This document shows, piece by piece, positions 33,167-41,138 of a DNA stretch of 64,000 bases. Positions within the stretch are counted from its first letter, which is position 1. Each line of letters opens with the position of its first letter. A model generated the notes under the pieces. That model saw only the letters and a list, made by a program, of their open reading frames with translations, did not search any database and was not told where the DNA came from. Source of the stretch: Actinoplanes cyaneus (lineage in GTDB: Bacteria; Actinomycetota; Actinomycetes; Mycobacteriales; Micromonosporaceae); the NCBI RefSeq assembly GCF_016862095.1, contig NZ_BOMH01000048.1:1-64000 (forward strand), in the 5' to 3' direction. Position numbers and translations under genes: made by a program.

Positions 33167-35110
33167 ATGCCGCTGCTTCCCACCCTCGGCCGCACCGTCG
33201 GCTCCGGCGTCAAAGCCGTGCGCCTGGTGGTGCGTGGATCCGTGCGCGGCGGCGCCTGGGCGACCCAGCGTGTCGGCACCGTCCGGGCCCGCGGCGCCGC
33301 CAACGAGATCGGCATGATCCGGCTCTTCGACCTGCACGCGGTCTCCTGCGCCGGCGACGCGCTGATCGCGATCGGGCTGGCCGGCACGATCTTCAGCGTT
33401 CCGCTCGGCGAGGCGCGCAGCAAGGTGCTGCTCTACCTGCTCATCACGATGATCCCGTTCGCGCTGCTGGCGCCCGTGGTCGGCCCGCTGCTCGACCACT
33501 TCCGCCACGGCCGGCGCTATGCGCTGGCGGTCACCATGCTCGGCCGGGCCTTCCTTGCCTACGTGATGTCGGACAACCTGCTCGGCTGGGGCCTCTATCC
33601 GGCAGCGTTCGGCGTGCTCGCGCTCTCCCGGGCCTACGGGGTGGCCCGCTCGGCGGCCGTGCCCCGGCTGCTGCCCGACGGGGTCGGACTGTCCCAGGTG
33701 GGCGCGCGCGCCAGCGTCTACGGCACGTTCGCGGGCGCGGTCGTCGCCCCGATCGGCCTGCTCGCCTTCAAGTTCGGGCCACAGTGGCCGCTGCGGGTGG
33801 CGACCATCATCTTCCTCGTCGGCATGGTCGTCTCGCTGCGCCTGCCGCCCCGCGCCGACTCCGACCCGCCCGAGGCCATGCCGCGCGCCTGGCGCACCGT
33901 GCTCGGCCTCAACCGCGGCTCCGACCGTCCGCTCTCCGGCCGGCTGGTGCTCGCCACCCTGTTCGGCAGCGCGTCCCTGCGCCTGCTCTACGGTTTCCTG
34001 CTGCTGTTCATGACCTTCGCGATCATGTCCGGTGGCGTGGACACCAGCATCCTCGGCTGGGATCTCGGCAAGACCACAGCGGTCGGCCTCGTCGGTGGCG
34101 CGCTCGCCCTCGGCACGTTCCTGTCCACCGCCGCCGGCACCGGCCTGCGCATCCGCCGCCCGCTCGCGCTGCAGTCCAGCGGCCTGATCATCACCGCCGG
34201 CGTGGCGGTCTTCGCGACGATCTTCTGCAACCTGGTCACCATTGCGCTGCTGTCCCTGCTCACCGCCGTCTTCAGCGGCATCGCGAAACTGGCCGTCGAC
34301 GCCAGCATCCAGGAACGCGTCCCCGAGCGACTGCGGGCGACCGCTTTCGCCCACTCCGAGACCGTGCTGATGCTGGCCTGGGTCGCCGGTGGCGGCATCG
34401 GGCTGATCCCGCTCGCCGGGCGGCTCGGGGTCGCCCTGACCGCGCTGCTCGCGATCCTTGCCGCGGGCCGGGCGGCTTGGTCGGCCGCCCGTCTGCGCGG
34501 CGAGCGGCTGTCGGGGCGGCCCGGGGAGTCGACGGGGGACGCCGCCGATCCCGGCACGGCCGATTCCAGCGCCGCCCGTGCCGGCACGGCCAACGGCAGC
34601 ACCGCCAACGGCAGCACCGCCAACGGCAGCACGGCCAACGGTGGCGCGGCCGGCTCCGGTGCACCCACTGCTTCGGGCTCCTCGCGCGCCGACGACGAGG
34701 ACCTGTTCTACGAGGCGGCCGACCCCTGGCCGGATGCCCCGGCCGTCCCCGAGCGGCCCGGCCACAACACGCCCTACCAGCGGCGACCTGCCGGGTCCCG
34801 CTCGGCCGGCACCCTCGACACCGAACGCCTGGTCGACACCACCCTCGTCGACGAGCCCCGCGGCTGGTGGGGCCGCCGCAAGAGCAGGAAGCCCGCAGCT
34901 TCCGCACCTGAGCCGGTGGCGTCCCCGCAGGCCACCGATGAGCCCACCCGGCAGTTCGGGGCCGACGTCCCCACCGACGGCGGCTCGTCCGGCGACGGGT
35001 CCACGGCCCGGGACGACGCCGACCACTCGGCGGCCCCTCCCGGATACCACGTGTACCGGCCGACCTCCGCCACCCGCAACGGCGACTCCGACGACAGCGA
35101 GGACCTATGA
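33167..35110 (+). CDS. MFS transporter with long variable C-terminal tail
   Basis: A 647-residue protein. The first 440 residues form an MFS-like core (IGMIRLFDLHAVSCAGDALIAIGLAGTIF, PRLLPDGVGLSQVGARASVYG, SIQERVPERLRATAFAHSETVLMLAWVAGGGIG). The remaining 200 are hydrophilic and disordered, with a 15-bp DNA repeat coding for TANGS units at 34586-34645. This gene sits between DUF3027 and mqnB in many actinomycetes, as far as I recall. Its ATG is at 33167 (or 33158). Its stop overlaps the mqnB start (ATGA), so it may relate to the menaquinone route; substrate unknown. Confidence 0.82.
   Translation: MPLLPTLGRTVGSGVKAVRLVVRGSVRGGAWATQRVGTVRARGAANEIGMIRLFDLHAVSCAGDALIAIGLAGTIFSVPLGEARSKVLLYLLITMIPFALLAPVVGPLLDHFRHGRRYALAVTMLGRAFLAYVMSDNLLGWGLYPAAFGVLALSRAYGVARSAAVPRLLPDGVGLSQVGARASVYGTFAGAVVAPIGLLAFKFGPQWPLRVATIIFLVGMVVSLRLPPRADSDPPEAMPRAWRTVLGLNRGSDRPLSGRLVLATLFGSASLRLLYGFLLLFMTFAIMSGGVDTSILGWDLGKTTAVGLVGGALALGTFLSTAAGTGLRIRRPLALQSSGLIITAGVAVFATIFCNLVTIALLSLLTAVFSGIAKLAVDASIQERVPERLRATAFAHSETVLMLAWVAGGGIGLIPLAGRLGVALTALLAILAAGRAAWSAARLRGERLSGRPGESTGDAADPGTADSSAARAGTANGSTANGSTANGSTANGGAAGSGAPTASGSSRADDEDLFYEAADPWPDAPAVPERPGHNTPYQRRPAGSRSAGTLDTERLVDTTLVDEPRGWWGRRKSRKPAASAPEPVASPQATDEPTRQFGADVPTDGGSSGDGSTARDDADHSAAPPGYHVYRPTSATRNGDSDDSEDL
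34586..34645 (+). repeat. 15-bp tandem repeat (four units) in the MFS tail
   Basis: Units at 34586, 34601, 34616 and 34631 share AC(G/C)GCCAACGGCAGC and encode TANGS/TANGG. The reading frame is kept, so gain or loss of units would change only the tail length. Confidence 0.85.
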
Positions 35111-35739
35111 CCCCGCACCCCGTGCTGGCCGTGACCGCGGTCCCCGCCGAAGCCGACGCCCTGCGCCCGATCCTGGACCCGGAGCTGGTCGTCGTCGAAG
35201 CGGTCGGAGTGGGCCCGGCCGCCGCCGCCGCGGGAACCGCACGCCTGCTCGCGAAGCGCGACTACCGAGCGGTCGTGAGTGTGGGCATCGCGGGTGGCTT
35301 CCCGGGCCGCGCGGACGTGGGCGGCACCGTGCTCGCCGCCCGGGCCGTCGCCGCCGATCTGGGCGCCGAGTCCCCGGGCGGTTTCCTGCCGATCGAGGAG
35401 CTCGGCTTCGGCAGCAGCGTCCTGGAAGCCGATCCCGCCCTGCTCAAAGCCCTTCAGACAGCTCTACCGCACGCGCTCACCGGCGACATCCTGACCCTGA
35501 GCACGGTCACCGGCACGGCGGAGACGACGGTTCGCCTCACGACCCGCTTCCCGCAGGCGGTGGCCGAAGCCATGGAGGGCTACGGCGTGGCGATCGCCGC
35601 AGCGGACGCAGCCGTTCCGTTCGCCGAGATCCGCAGCATCTCCAACCCCGTCGGCCCTCGTGACCGTGCCGCCTGGCGCCTGCCCGAGGCCTTCGCCGCC
35701 CTGCGAGCCGCCGCTCCAGCCCTGCAGTCACTTCCCTGA
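35107..35739 (+). CDS. mqnB: Futalosine hydrolase
   Basis: A 210-residue nucleoside phosphorylase-fold enzyme that cleaves futalosine to hypoxanthine and dehypoxanthine futalosine in the alternative (futalosine) menaquinone pathway. The fold is visible in VVSVGIAGGF and the substrate site in EAMEGYGVAIAAADA, where the Glu binds the ribose. The ending ISNPVGPRDRAAWRLPEAF is characteristic of MqnB rather than MTA/SAH nucleosidase. ATGA overlap with the MFS gene. The partner gene mqnD, usually adjacent in actinomycetes, lies 7.6 kb further on. Confidence 0.9.
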   Translation: MTPHPVLAVTAVPAEADALRPILDPELVVVEAVGVGPAAAAAGTARLLAKRDYRAVVSVGIAGGFPGRADVGGTVLAARAVAADLGAESPGGFLPIEELGFGSSVLEADPALLKALQTALPHALTGDILTLSTVTGTAETTVRLTTRFPQAVAEAMEGYGVAIAAADAAVPFAEIRSISNPVGPRDRAAWRLPEAFAALRAAAPALQSLP

Positions 35740-36054
35740 CCTCTACCCGGGCCGCGGTCACTCCCCCGTCGCCGGAACGCGAAGTTCTCCCGCAGCTGTC
35801 AGAGCGCGGCGGCCCGGCACGACACCACTCGGCACGGTCAGATCGGCGTGGCTGTTCCGAATTGCCCGCCTTCGACGCACACCCGTACAACAGGAAACGC
35901 CACACCACCCAAGAAGGTGAATTTCTTTTACAGGAATCTGTTGCTGTTGGTGATCGTGCCCGGCATGCTGCGCTGAACAAGCATGTGACGTTCGTCGCTG
36001 TAGACAGCACCCGGCGCGAGCGAGCCCCACCCCGACAGCCGCGAAGGAGACCCG

Positions 36055-36090
36055 ATGACGGCCGGCGGGAACCCGAGCGAGGCACGATGA
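36055..36090 (+). CDS. Short upstream ORF (11-residue leader peptide)
   Basis: ATG at 36055 follows the strong Shine-Dalgarno GAAGGAG (36043-36049) by five bases and encodes MTAGGNPSEAR. Its stop TGA (36088-36090) overlaps the ATG of the MFS gene (36087) as ATGA. The MFS gene has no comparable Shine-Dalgarno of its own, so the leader probably brings ribosomes to it by coupling. The gap 35740-36054 upstream holds no other gene. Confidence 0.55.
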   Translation: MTAGGNPSEAR

Positions 36091-37262
36091 GGGACATGAG
36101 CGCCGCGGCCCGCGCCCGCCTGATCGGTGCCGGCTACGCGGCCCAGGGGCTGGGATACGCCGCTGTCGTCACCGCGCTCCCCGCCTTCAAAGAGCGCCAG
36201 GGCCTGAGCGACGCGTTCGTCTCCGCCATCCTGCTGCTGGTCTGCGTGGCCGCGGCCGGCGGCTCGGTCATCGCCGATCAGGTCGCCGCGCGCCGGGGCA
36301 GCCGGTACGCCCTGGCCGCCGGCCTCTTCCTGATCGGCGCGGGTCTGGCCGGCACGACCGTGGCCACCCCCAAGGTCGCCTTCGTGACCATCCTGCTGCT
36401 CTACGGCGTCGGGCTCGGCACCGTGGACGCCTCGCTCAGCATGCAGGGTGTCCTGGTCCAGGCCCGGCTGGGCCGCAGCGTGATGAGCCGCCTGTTCGCC
36501 GCGTACACCGCTGCCGCAATCGTCGCGGCCCTGCTCATGTCGGGTTCGCTGGCGAGCGGCGGCGGAGCGTCGATCGCGGTCGGCACGGCTGCCGGATTCG
36601 CGGTGCTGGTCGGGCTGGCCGGCTGGCGCGGGTTCGAGCCGGGCCGCACGGAACGTTCCCATGTGGTGCACGAGACAGGCAGCCGCGCGGTCCGGCGGGT
36701 CATCTGGGTCTGCGGCATGCTGATCTTCACGGCGTTCCTGGTGGACTCCGCGGTCAGCACGTGGAGTTCGGTCTACCTGAAGGACACGCTGCACGCGGCC
36801 GCCTCCATCGCCCCGCTGGGCTACGCCGCCTACCAGGCGACGGTGCTGGTCAGCCGCCTGATCGCGGATCACCTAGTGCCACGGGCCGGGCGTCTGGCGA
36901 TGGCCCTCGGCTCGCTCGTGGTCTCCGGCGCGGGCTGTCTGCTGGTGGTGCTCCTCCCGGTGGAGGCCGCCGCGATCACCGGCTTCGCCATCGCCGGCAT
37001 CGGCGTGGGCGTCCTGGTCCCGCTCGCCTTCAGCGCCGCCGGCGAGGCCGCCAGGGAGAGCAGCGACGAGGTCATCGCCCGCGTCAACCTCTTCAACTAC
37101 GGCGGTGCCCTGCTCGGCGCGGTCCTGCTCGGCGCCCTCTCCGACCCGATCGGCCTCCGGATCGCCTTCCTGATCCCGGTCGTCGGCGTCGTGCTCACCC
37201 TCCCCCTGGCCCGTCGCCTGCAACATCTCACGGTCGCAGAACCAGCCCCAAGACCTTCTTGA
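36087..37262 (+). CDS. MFS transporter
   Basis: A 391-residue 12-helix major facilitator transporter. The first helix is RLIGAGYAAQGLGYAAVVTALPAF, motif-A-like residues are DQVAARRGSRYALAAGLF, and a conserved WSSVYLKDTLHA (sixth-seventh helix region) is seen in arabinose/fucose-type permeases. No substrate can be assigned. It starts at ATG 36087, overlapping a short leader peptide. It is the first gene of the block separating mqnB from mqnD, and copy 3 of the palindrome lies 200 bases after its stop. Confidence 0.85.
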   Translation: MRDMSAAARARLIGAGYAAQGLGYAAVVTALPAFKERQGLSDAFVSAILLLVCVAAAGGSVIADQVAARRGSRYALAAGLFLIGAGLAGTTVATPKVAFVTILLLYGVGLGTVDASLSMQGVLVQARLGRSVMSRLFAAYTAAAIVAALLMSGSLASGGGASIAVGTAAGFAVLVGLAGWRGFEPGRTERSHVVHETGSRAVRRVIWVCGMLIFTAFLVDSAVSTWSSVYLKDTLHAAASIAPLGYAAYQATVLVSRLIADHLVPRAGRLAMALGSLVVSGAGCLLVVLLPVEAAAITGFAIAGIGVGVLVPLAFSAAGEAARESSDEVIARVNLFNYGGALLGAVLLGALSDPIGLRIAFLIPVVGVVLTLPLARRLQHLTVAEPAPRPS

Positions 37263-37461
37263 AACCTTTGCCGGTACGACCTAGCGCCCTCCCCAACCGC
37301 AAGGCTCCCGCCCTTGGTCCAGGGCCGCGACCCGGTCCCGCCTGAAGCCCGACCAGCGACCGCCGGGTATTCCCGAGGCCACGCGACCGCCCCCGCGGGG
37401 CTGACCGGCGTGGCGATCGAACGCGATCGCACGGCAAGCCCCTGCCGCGCCTCCCTGCTCC

Positions 37462-37514
37462 GGCTGGTTCTCATGGGCGTTATCCGGGACGGATAACGCC
37501 CATGAGAACCAGCC
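37462..37514. repeat. 53-bp palindromic repeat, copy 3 (variant)
   Basis: Perfect 25-base arms around GGA. Compared with copies 1 and 2 the arms differ at one base near the loop (ATTCG to ATCCG) with the matching change on the other side (CGAAT to CGGAT), and the loop is the reverse complement (GGA for TCC). The right flank GGGAACCGCGACC matches that of copy 2. It lies 200 bases beyond the MFS gene. Confidence 0.92.
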
Positions 37515-37547
37515 GGGAACCGCGACCGCGGCAGGACCGGGAGCGGC

Positions 37548-37874
37548 GCGAAGTCCGCGCCACGCGCGCGGACGGGCGGGCCCGCTCGGTGATCGCCGGG
37601 TCCGCGCCACGCGCGCATGAACTCGCGCGCGGCGTCGAAGGTCTCGCTGCCCGACGCCCGGCCCGCGCCACGCGCGCGGCGTCGAAGGCCCGCCGCCCCA
37701 CGGTCGGTCCGCGCCACGCGCGCGGTCGAAAGCTCGCCGCCCTGCGGTCGGTCCGCGCCGCGCGCGGCGCTGCCCGACTGTCGGGCAGCGCCGCGCGTGC
37801 GGGCGGGTCGGAGGCGTACGCCGGGAGGGTTTCGGGGTCGAATCGGAAACTGGGTGGGCAGTTAAGCTTGGCGG
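37548..37874. repeat. GC-rich degenerate repeat array with a 37-bp palindrome
   Basis: The core CGCGCCACGCGCGC recurs at about 37556, 37602, 37664 and 37709, with a variant at 37754, often preceded by GGTC and followed by GGCGTCGAAGG-like bases. At 37761-37797 lies a perfect palindrome (17-base arms CGCGCGGCGCTGCCCGA, loop CTG). No gene is seen between the palindrome copy 3 and the TetR gene; promoters of the latter should lie near 37800-37870. Confidence 0.7.
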
Positions 37875-38471
37875 GTGCCGAGGCTGGTCGATCATGACGT
37901 TCGCCGGGGGGAGCTTCTTGCGGCCACCTGGCGCGTCGTCCGGGCGCGCGGCGTCGAGGGGACGACGACCAGGGCGATCGCGGATGAGGCAGGCTGCTCG
38001 CTGAGCGTTCTCGCGCACTTTCTCGGCGGCAAGGACGACATCCTGGTCGCGGCGCAGAAGGCGGTCTACGACCGGATCGTGGAGCGGGCGTTCCGGATCG
38101 GTGGCAGCCTTTACGGGCTGGCGGCGCTGCGGGCGGCGCTGGACGCGGTGCTGCCGATCGACGAGGAGCGGGCCGCCGACGCACACGTGAACGTGGCTTT
38201 CGCCGGCGCGGCGTTGTCGCATCCGCTGCTGGCCGAGTCGCGGCGCGAGTCGCACCGGGCGATCCGCGTGCATTTGCGGACGTGTCTTCGCGAGGCGCGT
38301 GGGCTGCACGAGCTGCGCACCGGCGTGGAGGACGAAGCGGTGATCGACGACTTCATCATCCTGGTCGAGGGCAGTTCGCTGCTCAGTCTGGTGGACGGCT
38401 GGGCCGAGGAGGGCCGGGCAGAACGCCTGACCCGCCTCGCCGACAGCTTCGTCGACCAGCTCCGCCGCTGA
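37875..38471 (+). CDS. TetR-family regulator (BetI/TetR_C6 type)
   Basis: A 198-residue TetR-type repressor. The DNA-binding part is RRGELLAATWRVVRARGVEGTTTRAIADEAGCSLSVLAHFLGGKDDIL, where HFLGGKDD is the BetI-like recognition helix end. The C-terminal domain (VNVAFAGAALSHPLLAESRRESHRAIRVHL) is typical of this branch. The GTG start is at 37875. It converges on the GH1 operon and may control it or the MFS upstream; no operator is evident. A 26-bp tandem repeat begins six bases after its stop. Confidence 0.85.
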   Translation: MPRLVDHDVRRGELLAATWRVVRARGVEGTTTRAIADEAGCSLSVLAHFLGGKDDILVAAQKAVYDRIVERAFRIGGSLYGLAALRAALDAVLPIDEERAADAHVNVAFAGAALSHPLLAESRRESHRAIRVHLRTCLREARGLHELRTGVEDEAVIDDFIILVEGSSLLSLVDGWAEEGRAERLTRLADSFVDQLRR

Positions 38472-38476
38472 CACTC

Positions 38477-38580
38477 GCCGTCATGGTGACCGGCCATCAT
38501 GAGCCGTCATGGTGACCGGCCATCATGAGCCGTCTTGGTGACCGGCCATCATGAGCCGTCATGGTGACCGGCCACCACGA
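38477..38580 (+). repeat. 26-bp tandem repeat, four units
   Basis: Four contiguous 26-base units start at 38477, 38503, 38529 and 38555. The consensus begins GCCGTCATGGTGACCGGCCA. Units 1 and 2 are identical, unit 3 has one change and unit 4 diverges at its end. The array fills the space between the convergent TetR and GH1 stops. Confidence 0.95.
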
Positions 38581-38613
38581 AGCGGCCGATGCCGATCAGG
38601 CGCTCATGACGGG

Positions 38614-39951
38614 TCAGCGCTGGGATGCGATCAGGTCGCGATACCAGAACCAGGAGTCCTTGCGCGTACGGGCGAGCGTCTCGAAGTCCACATGCACGAG
38701 ACCGAAGCGCTCGTCGTAACCGGCCGCCCACTCGAAGTTGTCGAACGCCGACCACACGTAGAAGCCGTCGACCCGTACCCCCGAAGTGATCGCCTCTTGA
38801 ACCGCTCGCAGGTGCGAGTCCAGGAAGGCGATCCGCCGTGGGTCGTGGACCCGGCCGTCGTCGCCGGGTGCCGCGTCGTGGAACGAGGCGCCGTTCTCGG
38901 TGACGATGACCGGCGGCAGTGCCGGGTAACGTTCGTGCAGCGTGACCAGGATTTCGGTGAGTGCGGAGGGGACGATCGCCCAGCCGAAGTCGGTGCGTTC
39001 GTCGCTCTTCACCGGCACCGGGGAGAACGGCATTCCCTCCGGGATGTCGACCTCCAGCACCCCGGCGTAGTCCTTCCCTTCCCGGGGCGCCTCGATCGCG
39101 GTCGGCTCGTAGAAGTTGACGCCGTAGAAGTCGAGTCGCGCCCCGATCAACTCCAGATCGCGGTCGAGTTGCGCGCCGGAGGTGCCGACGCCGGCCCGGA
39201 TCATCTCGCCGGGATAGTCGCCGAGCAGGATCGGGTCGGAGAAGGTCCAGTTCGTCAGCTCGCGGAACATCTCGGCCGCGTACGCGTCAGCCGGGTCCTC
39301 GCTCGCCGGGTGGACCGGGAAGTGCTGGTTGGCGATGCCGATCGCGCCCGCGTCGTGGGTGCGCAGCACCTGCACCGCCAGCCCGTGCGCGAGCAGTTGG
39401 TGGTGCGCGACCGGGAGCGCTTCGAGGCCGAGGCCGCGGGCCGGGGCGTGATCGGTCAACGCGTACCCGTAGAGGGTCTGGACGTTCATCTCGTTCATCG
39501 TGATCCAGTCCCGGACGCGGTCGCCGAGTCGCAGCACGACCGCGCTGGTGTAGTCGGCGAGCCGGTGCGCGGTGTCCCGGTTCAGCCAGCCACCCTTGTC
39601 CTCCAGGTCCTGTGGCAGGTCCCAGTGGTAGAGCGTGGGCACCGGGCGGACACCGGCCGCGAGCAACTCGTCGACCAGCCGGTCGTAGAAGTCCAGCGAG
39701 GCCAGTGCCCGCGGCCAGGAGATCGAGAACCGGTAGTCGTGCACCCCGGCCTCGGCGATGTGCGTGACATCCTCGGCGTACCGGTGGTAGTGATCGATGG
39801 CGACCTTGGCGTCCTCGCCGTGCCGGATCGTCCCGGGCCGCGCCGCGAAGGTGTCCCAGATGCTCGGGCCCTTGCCGTCGGCGTCCCAGGCGCCCTCGAT
39901 CTGGTAGGCCGACGTCGCCATGCCGAATCGGAAGCCGGGCGGGAATCGCAT
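38614..39951 (-). CDS. GH1 beta-glucosidase-like glycosidase
   Basis: A 445-residue family 1 retaining glycosidase, cytoplasmic (no signal peptide). The (beta/alpha)8 barrel is clear: FRFGMATSAYQIEGAWDADGKGPSIWDTF, SISWPRAL, HWDLPQDLEDKGGWL. The acid/base Glu lies in ITMNEMNV, where the usual TxNEP has Met for Pro, and the nucleophile in VTENGAS. The W-sugar binding region is YVWSAFDNFEWAAGYDERFGLV. It should hydrolyse beta-glucosides or related sugars imported by the MFS upstream. ATG 39951 follows AAAGGA by six bases. Last gene of a three-gene coupled operon. Confidence 0.92.
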   Translation of the reverse strand: MRFPPGFRFGMATSAYQIEGAWDADGKGPSIWDTFAARPGTIRHGEDAKVAIDHYHRYAEDVTHIAEAGVHDYRFSISWPRALASLDFYDRLVDELLAAGVRPVPTLYHWDLPQDLEDKGGWLNRDTAHRLADYTSAVVLRLGDRVRDWITMNEMNVQTLYGYALTDHAPARGLGLEALPVAHHQLLAHGLAVQVLRTHDAGAIGIANQHFPVHPASEDPADAYAAEMFRELTNWTFSDPILLGDYPGEMIRAGVGTSGAQLDRDLELIGARLDFYGVNFYEPTAIEAPREGKDYAGVLEVDIPEGMPFSPVPVKSDERTDFGWAIVPSALTEILVTLHERYPALPPVIVTENGASFHDAAPGDDGRVHDPRRIAFLDSHLRAVQEAITSGVRVDGFYVWSAFDNFEWAAGYDERFGLVHVDFETLARTRKDSWFWYRDLIASQR

Positions 39952-39962
39952 GAATGATCCTT

Positions 39963-41138
39963 TCAGGACAGTGCTCTGAGCCGGGGCAGGCAGACGAGCG
40001 CGAGCACCGCGATCGCCGCGGTGAGCAGGTAGAGGGTGGGGTAACCGCCGAGGCGGGTGACGATCGGCGCGGCGATCACCGGGGCGAGCAGCTGCGGCAG
40101 CGTGCCGGCGATGTTGGCGACGCCGAGCATGGTGGCGCGGGTCTCGGTGTCCGGGAGCACCTGCGTGATCACCGCCATGTCGACCGCGACGTACGCACCC
40201 CACCCCGCCCCGACCAGCACCGACGCCACGATCGCGACGGCCACGACCGGCACCAGGGCGAGCAGCGCGGTTCCGGCGGCGAGCACCACGGCGGCGACCG
40301 CCACGAAGATCCTGCGACGTTGCCAGCGGTCCGACAGCACCCCACCGGCGAAGCCGAAGATCCCCGCGAAGAGCACGTTGACCACGGTCAGCACGAGCAC
40401 CCAGGTGGCCGCGTCGGCGACACCGACCTGGTCCGACAGGTAGTAGAAGAGGTAGACCAGGACGAGCGCATTGACCAGGTTGAGCAGGAAGCGGATCAGC
40501 CAGGCCCAGGCGAACTGCGAGCCGGGCCACTTCAGCGAGAGGGCGGTGCGGTCGGAGATCCGCACGGGTTCCCGGTGTATCAGCAACAACGCCGCGCCCA
40601 GTGCGGGCACCGCCACGGCCACCGCGAGGTATCCCGGCGCGCCCTGCCCGACCGCGACGGCCAGGGCGGTCCCGAGCACCACCCCGACGATCTGCGCGAC
40701 GCCGAAGAGCGCGCCGACCGTCCCGCGTTGCCGCTCGGGCACCCGGTCCCCGATCATCGCGGCCAGCGCGGCCAGCGGCCCGTTCAGTCCGATCTGGACC
40801 AGCACCCAGCCGCCGATCATCAGCGGGCGGCTGTCGGCGGCGGACAGGACCAGCAGGCCCGCGACGCCGACCACGGTGCCGGCCACGAAGATCGGCCGGC
40901 GGGAACCGAGCCGGTCCGACAGCGCGCCCCACAGCGGGTTCGCCACCAGGGAGGCCGCCGCCCCGATCGCGGTGACCAGGGCGAGCAGCGATTCCTTGCC
41001 GTCCCCGCCGGCGAGGCGCGCGGCCTGTTCGGGCAGGAGGATCTGGATCGGGCCGAACCAGCCGGCCGCCACCCCGATCATCGCCAGTGCGTACGCAACC
41101 ATCCAGCGCGTACGCACCGGCGCCTCGACCAGCGTCAC
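39963..41138 (-). CDS. MFS transporter of the amidohydrolase-GH1 operon
   Basis: A 391-residue 12-helix permease starting VTLVEAPVRTRWMVAYALAMIGVAAGWFGPIQILL. Motif A is GALSDRLGSRRPIFV and a second copy, GGVLSDRWQRRRIFVAV, lies in the C-terminal half. Its place between a secreted hydrolase and a cytoplasmic GH1 enzyme suggests uptake of a processed glycoside. The GTG start overlaps the amidohydrolase stop (GTGA), and GH1 begins 11 bases after its stop, so the three are co-translated. Confidence 0.85.
   Translation of the reverse strand: MTLVEAPVRTRWMVAYALAMIGVAAGWFGPIQILLPEQAARLAGGDGKESLLALVTAIGAAASLVANPLWGALSDRLGSRRPIFVAGTVVGVAGLLVLSAADSRPLMIGGWVLVQIGLNGPLAALAAMIGDRVPERQRGTVGALFGVAQIVGVVLGTALAVAVGQGAPGYLAVAVAVPALGAALLLIHREPVRISDRTALSLKWPGSQFAWAWLIRFLLNLVNALVLVYLFYYLSDQVGVADAATWVLVLTVVNVLFAGIFGFAGGVLSDRWQRRRIFVAVAAVVLAAGTALLALVPVVAVAIVASVLVGAGWGAYVAVDMAVITQVLPDTETRATMLGVANIAGTLPQLLAPVIAAPIVTRLGGYPTLYLLTAAIAVLALVCLPRLRALS

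Noticed and set aside
38477..38580. CRISPR-like array
   Set aside because: The units are contiguous without spacers and no cas gene is nearby, so it is a tandem repeat.
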